This document shows, piece after piece, positions 34,790 to 40,786 of a stretch of 40,786 nucleotides of DNA (position 1 is its first letter; every line of letters starts with the position of its first letter). The stretch is from assembly GCA_018668635.1 (NCBI GenBank), contig JABJCN010000100.1:1-40786 (forward strand), given 5' to 3'. A program made the position numbers and the translations under genes. The notes under the pieces were generated by a model. It was not told the DNA's origin. It did not search any database and saw only the letters and a list, made by a program, of their open reading frames with translations. Origin of the DNA: Opitutia bacterium. GTDB lineage: Bacteria > Verrucomicrobiota > Verrucomicrobiia > Opitutales > JABJCN01.

Positions 34790-35028
34790 CTTTTCTTAGA
34801 ACCAACAATCATCATTAAAGATCAGGAGGAGGAATGGATCATTCAAGGTTAAGAACCCAGTATATCCATAGCATGGAGGAGGGGTCGGAATTGTCTTGCC
34901 TGAAGTTTCACTTTGCTTTGGAGGGGAATTCTGGAAAACAAGGTACCGACCAACAAACAATACATTTAAGCATAAAATCAATTCTTCAACCAGTGGCAAT
35001 AAAACATTGACTCGAACTGACCACCAAA
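34790..35028. promoter_or_regulatory. Divergent intergenic region before the EamA gene
   Basis: This 239-base region is the longest gene-free stretch of the window. It holds the start signals for the minus-strand SGNH-like gene and the plus-strand transporter. It also holds the strongest Shine-Dalgarno-like sequence seen here (AGGAGGAGGA, 34824-34833) in front of a 58-codon frame, listed separately. No convincing -35/-10 pair was found. Confidence 0.35.
34834..35010 (+). CDS. Possible 58-residue small ORF or leader peptide upstream of EamA
   Basis: ATG at 34834 is preceded by AGGAGG with four bases of spacing, which is unusual because almost no other gene in the window has a Shine-Dalgarno. 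The frame runs 58 codons to TGA at 35008-35010, 18 bases before the EamA start. The peptide (beginning MDHSRLRTQYIHSM) is mixed polar and has no signal peptide, membrane span or domain I recognise, so chance is quite possible. If real it could be a leader controlling the transporter. Confidence 0.2.
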   Translation: MDHSRLRTQYIHSMEEGSELSCLKFHFALEGNSGKQGTDQQTIHLSIKSILQPVAIKH

Positions 35029-35919
35029 ATGAATGCCCCTGAATCTGGTTCCAGAAACCGAAATGCAACGCCGTACTGGGTACTGGCAATAGGAGTTGCA
35101 GGTGTGTCCACGGGTGCCCTATTCGTAAGATTGGCTGATGCACCGGCATTGGTTACAGCAGCTTATCGACTCGGTATAGCATTCTTGTGCATACTACCCT
35201 TTGCCGTTTGGAAGGCCCGATCAGAAATTTTCTTCCTTACTCCACGTCAACATCTATTTGGAATATTAGCCGGTTTCTTTCTGTCCCTGCATTTCGCATG
35301 CTGGATTTCCTCACTGGATCATACCTCCGTTGCCAACAGCGTGGTTCTCGTAAATACGATTCCCTTATGGGTGGCAATGTTAACCCCCTTTGTAACCAAG
35401 GAAAAAGTAAAGACCCACACCTGGCTGGCTGTTTTCGTGGCTTTGCTGGGTGCCTTCATACTGTGTGGTGATGGGTTCTCTCTTAACCAAAATGCTATCA
35501 AAGGAGATATTCTCGCCACCATCGGCGCTTTTTTTGCAGCTGTATACATTTTGCTGGGTCGAAATCTGAGATCCCGGTTATCCCTTCTGGCTTACGCCAC
35601 CATCTGCTACGGATCAGCCACCTTCTTCCTGTGGATGGCAGTTATAGCCAGCGGTCAGGCAACCACGGGGTTTTCCAATGAAACATGGTGGGCCTTTCTG
35701 GGACTGGCCTTCCTCAGTCAACTACTCGGTCATACCAGTTACAATTGGGCATTGAAGTGGGTGGGGGCAGGCATGGTGGCAATTGCCTTGCTGGGGGAAC
35801 CTGTCGGGGCAGTGATTCTTGCATGGATCTTTCTTGAAGAAACGCTGACCTGGCAAAAAGCGTTGGGCGGTGCCATTATTCTTTATGGAATCTATCATGG
35901 TTCACGCAAACCATCCTGA
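35029..35919 (+). CDS. EamA/DMT-family inner-membrane transporter
   Basis: This 296-residue protein has about ten hydrophobic helices arranged as two EamA repeats of five. The first repeat starts near residue 13 (PYWVLAIGVAGVSTGALFVR), with AYRLGIAFLCILPFAVW and DHTSVANSVVLVNTIPLWVA. The second begins around residue 155 (KGDILATIGAFFAAVYILLG) and holds LGHTSYNWALKWVGAGMVAI and GEPVGAVILAWIFLEE, the classic final-helix signature of DMT exporters. The family moves metabolites such as amino acids, nucleotides or sugars across the inner membrane; the cargo here is unknown. It stands alone on the plus strand, preceded by a possible leader frame with a strong Shine-Dalgarno, while its own ATG has none. 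Confidence 0.92.
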   Translation: MNAPESGSRNRNATPYWVLAIGVAGVSTGALFVRLADAPALVTAAYRLGIAFLCILPFAVWKARSEIFFLTPRQHLFGILAGFFLSLHFACWISSLDHTSVANSVVLVNTIPLWVAMLTPFVTKEKVKTHTWLAVFVALLGAFILCGDGFSLNQNAIKGDILATIGAFFAAVYILLGRNLRSRLSLLAYATICYGSATFFLWMAVIASGQATTGFSNETWWAFLGLAFLSQLLGHTSYNWALKWVGAGMVAIALLGEPVGAVILAWIFLEETLTWQKALGGAIILYGIYHGSRKPS

Positions 35920-36043
35920 AATAATCATCATTTGATCACATCCACTATTGACCTGTGATATCTTCCACCAAATTCGAATATAAAACATATGCCACAAGGC
36001 TGTTAAACCACCGCGTACATCTTCTCAAAACGCACATCAAACA

Positions 36044-37291
36044 ATGACCATCAAAGAAAAACCGGGTGAACACCGGAGGCAAATTGGGACGGCAATCAAA
36101 CTGCTGCCATTTTTACTCTCATCCCTTTTCTCCACCAAAATGACAAGAGGCGACTGGACCCAGTCGATTCGACCTGAATCGAAACCGGACAAGGTCGCCG
36201 TGCTCCAATCATTCGAGAGCTCAAAAGAAATCGGCGATCGCTATGGTGCACGTGTACACGGATTTATTTATCCGGACCAGTCCGGCGAATATACCTTTGG
36301 AATAACAAGCGACGACCAGTCAAAGCTCTTCCTGAGCTCTGACTCGGACCCCAAGAACAAGAAATTGATTGCTTACACCAACGAATGGACAGAAGTCGGA
36401 AACTTCAACAAGTACGGAACACAGAAATCGAAACCTATCCGTCTCGAAGGTGGAAAAAAATATTATATTGAAGCTCTCCACAGGGAGAATACAGGCGGTG
36501 ATCACATGTCCGTCGGTTGGGTCATCCCTGGCAAGGGCTCATTCACGATTGTTCCGGGAGCAAATCTGTCACCGTATCCTTCGGGCTCTAAAGGCAGAAT
36601 CGCCCACGAGGTCTGGAACGACCTAGTTGCACCACCGATCAAGGGGATGCCGGTCATTACCGTTACTTCCCTCAATGACCCGACCAAGCCGGTCCCCGGA
36701 GGTGTCCGGTGGTTTTGGAACAATCACCAAAGCAACCTGCAAAAAACCAAGGCCAACAATTTCGATCTTTGCTTTCTCGGTGATTCCATCACATCAGGTT
36801 GGCCGGGTGATCTTATGAATATGTATTTCGGGAAGTATAAACCCGCCAACTTCGGCATCGGTGGAGACCGGGCGGAAAATGTATTATTCCGACTGGAGAA
36901 TGGAGAACTTCAATGGACTTCACCAAAGGTTATCATCCTACTGCTTGGCACAAACAACTCAGGCATGAACAACCCGGCGGAGATAGCCCTGGGCGTTGCC
37001 AACGTAATCAGGAAACTGAGGGGGATGCTGCCTGACACCAAGATTCTATTGCTGGCCATTTTCCCGAGCAAAGACCCAGACAAGAACCAGAAAACCAACG
37101 GTGCAAACACCTATCTGGCCAAGATGGATGATGGCAAAATGGTTCGATACCTGGACATCAATGCGAAGTTCATGAATCAGGACGGCAAACTTCGCAACGA
37201 TGTCATGCGGGACGAGGTGCATCTAAATAGAAACGGCTACATCATCTGGGGAGAAAATATCGCTCAAACGCTGGACAAGATGATGAAGTAA
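36044..37291 (+). CDS. PA14-like domain fused to GDSL/SGNH esterase
   Basis: This 415-residue protein begins with a polar N-terminus and a hydrophobic stretch (LLPFLLSSLFSTKM), probably a long signal peptide. Residues ~55-165 form a PA14-like carbohydrate-binding beta domain: YGARVHGFIYPDQSGEYTFG, SDDQSKLFLSSD, LEGGKKYYIEALHREN and VGWVIPG. Residues ~225-415 are an SGNH hydrolase close to platelet-activating-factor acetylhydrolase types: LCFLGDSITSGWPGD (catalytic Ser), NFGIGGDRAENVLFRL (Gly), ILLLGTNNSG (Asn) and DEVHLNRNGYIIWGE (Asp/His). All triad residues are present, so it should be active, probably removing acetyl or other acyl groups from a glycan bound by the PA14 part. It lies convergent with the fourth sulfatase, 25 bases apart. 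No Shine-Dalgarno is seen. Confidence 0.88.
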   Translation: MTIKEKPGEHRRQIGTAIKLLPFLLSSLFSTKMTRGDWTQSIRPESKPDKVAVLQSFESSKEIGDRYGARVHGFIYPDQSGEYTFGITSDDQSKLFLSSDSDPKNKKLIAYTNEWTEVGNFNKYGTQKSKPIRLEGGKKYYIEALHRENTGGDHMSVGWVIPGKGSFTIVPGANLSPYPSGSKGRIAHEVWNDLVAPPIKGMPVITVTSLNDPTKPVPGGVRWFWNNHQSNLQKTKANNFDLCFLGDSITSGWPGDLMNMYFGKYKPANFGIGGDRAENVLFRLENGELQWTSPKVIILLLGTNNSGMNNPAEIALGVANVIRKLRGMLPDTKILLLAIFPSKDPDKNQKTNGANTYLAKMDDGKMVRYLDINAKFMNQDGKLRNDVMRDEVHLNRNGYIIWGENIAQTLDKMMK

Positions 37292-37316
37292 TCCCTATGC
37301 TGAATATTAGATCTGA

Positions 37317-38699
37317 TCAGCGGGTCCGCAAGTTTGAGAACACGTTCCCGGTCGGTTTTGCTGGTAGTGAACCCCGCCATTTATCAAGCAAGTCCAGAAA
37401 TTCCTTTACAACCTTGGGATTCTTTTCCTTTAGATCATTCTTCTCATAGGGATCAGCAACCAGATCAAAGAGTTCCAAATGATTGCGGTTGGCATTGGTA
37501 ACAAGCTTCCATTGTTGTTTCACAACTGCATAGGAAACCCAGTGATCAGGTTTGGTTGAGCGGGCCGGCCATGGAGCGCCGATTTTCCAGAACAAAGGTT
37601 TGTCGCGAAGGGCGCTCCCCTTTCCCTTTAGTGCCTTCACCTGACTCACACCATCCGGCTTGTAGGATGCAGGCAATTTGACTCCGGCAATCTCACAAAA
37701 GGTAGGCAAGAGGTCCACTGCCGAAAAAATGGCTGTCTTGTCCACCTTGTTTGCAAGAACCTTTCCAGGCCAGCGAGCAATAAAAGGCACCCCGATTCCT
37801 CCCTCAAGCAGGGCCCCCTTGAAGGCACGTCGACCTCCTGTGATTCCTTTTGCCGCAGCTATCCCGTAACCCGGACCGGTTGCTGAATCATAGGACAAGG
37901 TTAACTTGGAGTCCGGACTGCCCCTCGCAGGGCCATTGTCGGAACTGAAAATAACCAACGTGTTGTCCGTCAGTTCAAGACGATCCAACGCATCAAGTAG
38001 TTGGCCCACTCGTTGGTCGGCGTGAAACAAAGTCGCTGCGTAAATGCTGTTTTTCTCATCCAGCTTTGGGAAAAGTTTCTGCAACTTGGGGTCTACATGA
38101 AATGGGGTGTGTGGTTCATGCATCCAGAGGTTGATAAAAAACGGTTTACCCTGGGCATGGCTTTTTTCAATAAATGGAATGGCGCTCTTGACATCGTCAT
38201 GCACGAACATTTGAGGTCCTGAACAATTGAAAGCCCCGTAGTCATCATAACCATACTCACTGGGAAAGGGCGCATCAGGAATCATATCATTGGCCAAGTG
38301 CCATTTCCCATAATGAGCGGTTGCATATCCAGACTGTTGAAGAAACCGGGAAATCAAAGGCGCCTTGGGATCCAACCAGTCGGGCATATTGCGCTTCGCA
38401 TTACTGGGGACCCAAGCAAAATGACCGTCAATGTTGTAACGGGAAGGAAAATGCCCAGTCATGACAGCGGTTCGACTTGGCGAGCAAACTCCACTAGCCA
38501 CGGTAAACCGATGAAAGTCTGTTCCCTCCCTGGCCAAACGATCAATGTTCGGCGTCTTCAAATATGGATGTCCATGGCAACCTAGATCACCCCAACCCCA
38601 GTCATCCGCAAAAATGAAAAGGATATTGGGTTTTGAAGCGGCCTGAATGAATAAAGCAGCCAGTAAAAACAAAGAGGAAAAACAGGTAATTATTTTCAT
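37317..38699 (-). CDS. Secreted type I sulfatase, arylsulfatase A / GalNAc-sulfatase-like
   Basis: This 460-residue protein has a signal peptide (residues 1-21). KPNILFIFADDWGWGDLGCHG carries the calcium ligands D32/D33. The maturation motif is CSPSR at residues 72-76, the standard form, with C72 as the formylglycine site. HYGKWHLAND, WMHEPHTPFHVDP, FSSDNGPARGS and GGRRAFKGALLEGGIGVPF are the remaining active-site segments, typical of the arylsulfatase A and N-acetylgalactosamine-sulfatase group (SulfAtlas S1_16 or near it). The subfamily is uncertain by eye. It should act on sulfated glycans outside the cytoplasm. It is transcribed alone, divergent from the DUF350-transglutaminase pair, and shares its start region with that operon. 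Confidence 0.92.
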   Translation of the reverse strand: MKIITCFSSLFLLAALFIQAASKPNILFIFADDWGWGDLGCHGHPYLKTPNIDRLAREGTDFHRFTVASGVCSPSRTAVMTGHFPSRYNIDGHFAWVPSNAKRNMPDWLDPKAPLISRFLQQSGYATAHYGKWHLANDMIPDAPFPSEYGYDDYGAFNCSGPQMFVHDDVKSAIPFIEKSHAQGKPFFINLWMHEPHTPFHVDPKLQKLFPKLDEKNSIYAATLFHADQRVGQLLDALDRLELTDNTLVIFSSDNGPARGSPDSKLTLSYDSATGPGYGIAAAKGITGGRRAFKGALLEGGIGVPFIARWPGKVLANKVDKTAIFSAVDLLPTFCEIAGVKLPASYKPDGVSQVKALKGKGSALRDKPLFWKIGAPWPARSTKPDHWVSYAVVKQQWKLVTNANRNHLELFDLVADPYEKNDLKEKNPKVVKEFLDLLDKWRGSLPAKPTGNVFSNLRTR

Positions 38700-38755
38700 A
38701 AAATGGATATATAACAGAAGGTTTAGAAATTAAAAAATGAATGAGGACCAAGCAC

Positions 38756-38785
38756 TTGACTAAGGCATTTTAAATCAAAGAATAT
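38756..38785 (+). promoter_or_regulatory. Weak candidate promoter for the DUF350/transglutaminase pair
   Basis: TTGACT (38756-38761) is followed after 18 bases by GAATAT (38780-38785), resembling a sigma-70 promoter. Transcription would then start very close to the ATG at 38791, giving a nearly leaderless message. The match is modest and the strip is AT-rich, so chance is likely. Confidence 0.25.
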
Positions 38786-38790
38786 TACTT

Positions 38791-39018
38791 ATGAAAACTG
38801 ACTTTTTATATGTCACGATTTTTAACCTATCAGTTAACTTGGTGTACGCCGGCTTATCAGTGGTTGTTGGTGTTGCAGCCTTGGTTTTTATCGATAAGAA
38901 ACTTTTTAAGAAACTTGATTTTCAGGAAGAGATCAAGCAAGGGAATATTGCTGCCGCTATTCTTGCTGCAACAATTCTCATATTTATTGCCATCGTCATG
39001 TCCTTTGGACTGAAATGA
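38791..39018 (+). CDS. Small two-helix membrane protein, DUF350-like
   Basis: This 75-residue protein has two hydrophobic helices: residues ~8-33 (NLSVNLVYAGLSVVVGVAAL) and ~52-73 (NIAAAILAATILIFIAIVM). Between them lies the charged FIDKKLFKKLDFQEEIKQG. The pattern of a helix, an amphipathic charged loop, and 'GNIAAAI' resembles one repeat of DUF350, whose usual members are about 130 residues with four helices, so this is a half-length form. Its stop overlaps the start of the transglutaminase-like gene (ATGA at 39015-39018), which implies translational coupling. The sequence is clearly lower in GC than the sulfatase regions. The function is unknown; DUF350 proteins are often found beside amide-bond ligases or peptidases, and the partner here fits that. 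Confidence 0.75.
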   Translation: MKTDFLYVTIFNLSVNLVYAGLSVVVGVAALVFIDKKLFKKLDFQEEIKQGNIAAAILAATILIFIAIVMSFGLK

Positions 39019-39809
39019 GTGAAGGTTCTCTAAAACTTGGTTGTGCTACATTTGTATTTTTAACTCTGTTCGGATTAATTGGAATTCCTTTTCTTATTGA
39101 AAAGGAGTCTGAGTTTACCGAGCAGCAACCTACATATCAACATGTATCAGGCATCTCCCGAATGGAATTACTGCCTCCATCATCGATTCCTCCAATAACG
39201 GAAAAATGGGTTAACAATAACTATAAAGATGCTGGACTGCTATACTTGGATTGGAAAAAGATACGATTTGCATGTGCATCAGCTTCGGGCACCGATGGAA
39301 GGCAACACTTTGTGAATTCCTATCTGGTTGGCTACGCACCCTATAAGACAGAAAACGCCTGGGAACCTTTTAATGTCATCGCAAAAAAGAAAGTCTACCT
39401 ACGGGACAGGTACCAATATGGTCGAGGAGAAGTATGGCAAACATCTAAGGAGGCATATTTTAATACAAGAGGTGACTGCGAGGATCATTCACTAGTAATT
39501 GCAGACTGGATGATAGAAATGGGGTTTGATGCCCGGGTGGTTGGAGGCATGAAGAGCCATAATGGGCGAAACCCGGGAGGTCACGCATGGGTAATTCTAT
39601 TCCACAAAGGCAAAGAATATCTTCTCGAAGCCACCATAAAAAAAGCTACAGACACTCGAATCCTACCTCTGGCGCGCTTGATGACCGATTATCACCCAGA
39701 ATGCATGTTTAACCGCGAGTTTTTCTGGGTCAATCGTGGAAACCCTGTATGGACAAAGCGCTACTCAGGCAAAAATTGGGTCAAGCAATCCCGTTTCCGT
39801 ACAGATTAA
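39015..39809 (+). CDS. Membrane-anchored transglutaminase-like cysteine protein
   Basis: This 264-residue protein has an N-terminal membrane anchor (CATFVFLTLFGLIGIPFLI, residues 10-28). The rest is exported. The catalytic core has TRGDCEDHSLVIADWMIEMG with C155, PGGHAWVILFH with H190, and EYLLEAT with E205, the Cys-His-Asp/Glu order of transglutaminase-like and BTLCP-type cysteine proteins. Such proteins act as peptidases, amidases or cross-linkers. A patterned region of about residues 60-140 precedes the core. It overlaps the DUF350-like gene by four bases and is translated with it. Base composition is markedly AT-richer than the rest of the window: 21 of 60 bases are G or C at 39001-39060, counted by hand. 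The target is unknown. Confidence 0.8.
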   Translation: MSEGSLKLGCATFVFLTLFGLIGIPFLIEKESEFTEQQPTYQHVSGISRMELLPPSSIPPITEKWVNNNYKDAGLLYLDWKKIRFACASASGTDGRQHFVNSYLVGYAPYKTENAWEPFNVIAKKKVYLRDRYQYGRGEVWQTSKEAYFNTRGDCEDHSLVIADWMIEMGFDARVVGGMKSHNGRNPGGHAWVILFHKGKEYLLEATIKKATDTRILPLARLMTDYHPECMFNREFFWVNRGNPVWTKRYSGKNWVKQSRFRTD

Positions 39810-39941
39810 ATCGACAATCAGAACACCACGGATCAATAAAGAGGAATGAATTAAAATGTATGGTGATTTGCTCGGCTAAAAAGTTCCAAGATCGCTACAA
39901 AGAAGATTTCTGCCACCAAAAGATTCTTGAAAATCATTTTT

Positions 39942-40733
39942 TCATGAATTCCAAAGTAAACTTGTCTCCTTTAGCCAGTTGCGGGCAATAAGTTCGTGAC
40001 CTTGCGGCAGGGGGTGAACGCCATCCCAAATCCATTGCTCGGCAGAAACTGACTTGGCGGCGACATCAAAAACCTCCTGTGTCCTGAGATGGACGGCTTT
40101 GTAATCGTTGACCAACTGGGAAACGATGCCACAAAGTTTATCCACTTCCCCTCTCATCTGCTTCCAAGCATCATCGTTCTTGAGGCGCCCCGACCGCAGA
40201 ACGAATGGATCAAGAAGAACGATTCGCAACTTCGGATTCGCCTTTCGGCTTGCATCCAGAATAAAGCGATAGTCATTCTCCCATTGCTTCAAGTCGACAC
40301 CCTTTTTCCCGCTGCGACCAACGTCGTTCACGCCTATGAGAATACTGAGAACATCGGGTTTCATATCGATAGCATCCTTTTGCCACCGAGCTTTGAGATT
40401 CCCAACCGTATGACCGCTCATACCACGATTGAAAAACTCAAGACCAAGATCGGCCATATCCACTCCCAGTCTTGAGGCAATTAAATAAACGTAACTGTGA
40501 CCCAGGTAGTGGTTGCGATCATTCTGATTCCTTCCCCACTTCATGTCTGTGATGGAGTCGCCTTGAAATAAAAGGCGGGAACCCTGCTTAAATTTAGGAA
40601 GGCCGTAGTTGTAGCCATCCACACCCGAAGGATTTGAAGTGGCTCCTTCAAATTGCCTCCCAATATTGACCGCAACCGCTCCAGTGCAAACAGTTGCACT
40701 CTTAATAAAATTTCGTCGATCCATCATTGGCAT
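39942..40733 (-). CDS. Tat-exported GDSL/SGNH hydrolase
   Basis: This 263-residue protein has a Tat-like N-terminus (MDRRNFIKSATV); ATG at 40733 or at 40724 would both include it. The GDSL core is complete: LLFQGDSITDMKWG (catalytic Ser), FFNRGMSGHTVGNL (Gly), ILIGVNDVG (Asn) and WDGVHPLPQGHELIA (Asp/His). It resembles the small rhamnogalacturonan acetylesterase / lysophospholipase-like group that removes acetyl groups from glycans. Tat export suggests that it folds, perhaps with help, before leaving the cytoplasm. It is on the minus strand near the right window edge, convergent with the transglutaminase-like gene across 132 bases. A short TGAAAA/TTTTCA hairpin at 39928-39944 covers its stop codon and may act as a weak terminator. 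Confidence 0.9.
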   Translation of the reverse strand: MPMMDRRNFIKSATVCTGAVAVNIGRQFEGATSNPSGVDGYNYGLPKFKQGSRLLFQGDSITDMKWGRNQNDRNHYLGHSYVYLIASRLGVDMADLGLEFFNRGMSGHTVGNLKARWQKDAIDMKPDVLSILIGVNDVGRSGKKGVDLKQWENDYRFILDASRKANPKLRIVLLDPFVLRSGRLKNDDAWKQMRGEVDKLCGIVSQLVNDYKAVHLRTQEVFDVAAKSVSAEQWIWDGVHPLPQGHELIARNWLKETSLLWNS

Positions 40734-40786
40734 TATTAGTCGAAAGTAAATTTACCAAGAAGCAATATCGAGATTTCGTAAAGAAA

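Noticed and set aside
34796-35149. Minus-strand frame of 117 codons across the EamA promoter region
   Set aside because: Overlaps the start of the transporter antisense, with no signal peptide, membrane pattern or recognisable motif.
39928-39944. TGAAAA/TTTTCA hairpin at the 3' end of the GDSL gene
   Set aside because: The stem is six weak A/T-rich pairs; it is mentioned under the gene but too weak to list as a terminator.
1-40786. CRISPR arrays, tRNAs, rRNA, insertion sequences, att sites
   Set aside because: No direct-repeat arrays, cloverleaf-like sequences, transposase frames or terminal inverted repeats were recognised by eye in the gaps or genes.

Overview
The window looks like a piece of a PVC-superphylum genome, most likely a marine or polysaccharide-degrading member of Verrucomicrobiota. 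This is inferred from gene content only: four type I sulfatases, two DUF1080 (3-keto-disaccharide hydrolase-like) proteins, a DUF1549/DUF1553 + DUF1501 pair, PVC-type sorbosone-dehydrogenase/cytochrome proteins, an SHD1-like protein, several SGNH esterases and a giant secreted protein of a type I associate with PVC genomes. Almost every product carries a signal peptide, lipobox or Tat-like motif. No rRNA, tRNA, CRISPR array, transposase or glycoside hydrolase was seen. No gap between genes exceeds about 240 bases.

Layout. 1-580: C-terminal end of a gene cut by the window edge. 598-2803 (minus): sulfatase followed by DUF1080. 2923-7223 (plus): sulfatase-HEAT protein followed by a DUF4836-like protein. 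7229-16185 (minus): a probable three-gene operon, read from high to low coordinates, of a 2139-residue secreted protein, a DapA-family lyase-like protein and an iduronate-2-sulfatase-like enzyme. 16325-17071 (plus): TerC-family membrane protein. 17128-26155 (plus): six consecutive exported proteins (sialate O-acetylesterase-like, metallophosphoesterase lipoprotein, DUF1080, HExxH metalloprotease with a VHL-beta-like C-terminus, degenerate SGNH fused to a dehydrogenase propeller, SMP-30 lactonase fused to an azurin-like copper domain), with a clear terminator hairpin before the last one. 26252-29415 (plus): DUF1549/DUF1553 and DUF1501 genes overlapping by one base. 29482-30096 (minus): KDPG aldolase. 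30275-32560 (plus): YdeP-type molybdopterin oxidoreductase. 32615-33555 (minus): a truncated PVC cytochrome gene overlapping an SHD1-like gene. 33671-40733: SGNH-like protein, EamA transporter, PA14-SGNH esterase, fourth sulfatase, DUF350 + transglutaminase-like pair, and a Tat-exported GDSL hydrolase.

How it may work together (inference). Sulfatases and esterases would strip sulfate and acetyl groups from an extracellular or periplasmic glycan. DUF1080 proteins, the dehydrogenase propeller and the lactonase-cupredoxin could handle oxidised sugars and pass electrons to copper or heme carriers. KDPG aldolase and the DapA-like lyase could finish sugar-acid breakdown in the cytoplasm. The depolymerase, the sulfatase-maturation enzyme and a glycan porter are not in this window.

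The most interesting items are the metalloprotease with the VHL-beta-like tail, the giant protein and its operon, the lactonase-azurin fusion next to a dehydrogenase, the SGNH domain that has lost its catalytic residues, and the truncated cytochrome gene abutting the SHD1-like gene. All family assignments are by eye from motifs; no search was run.
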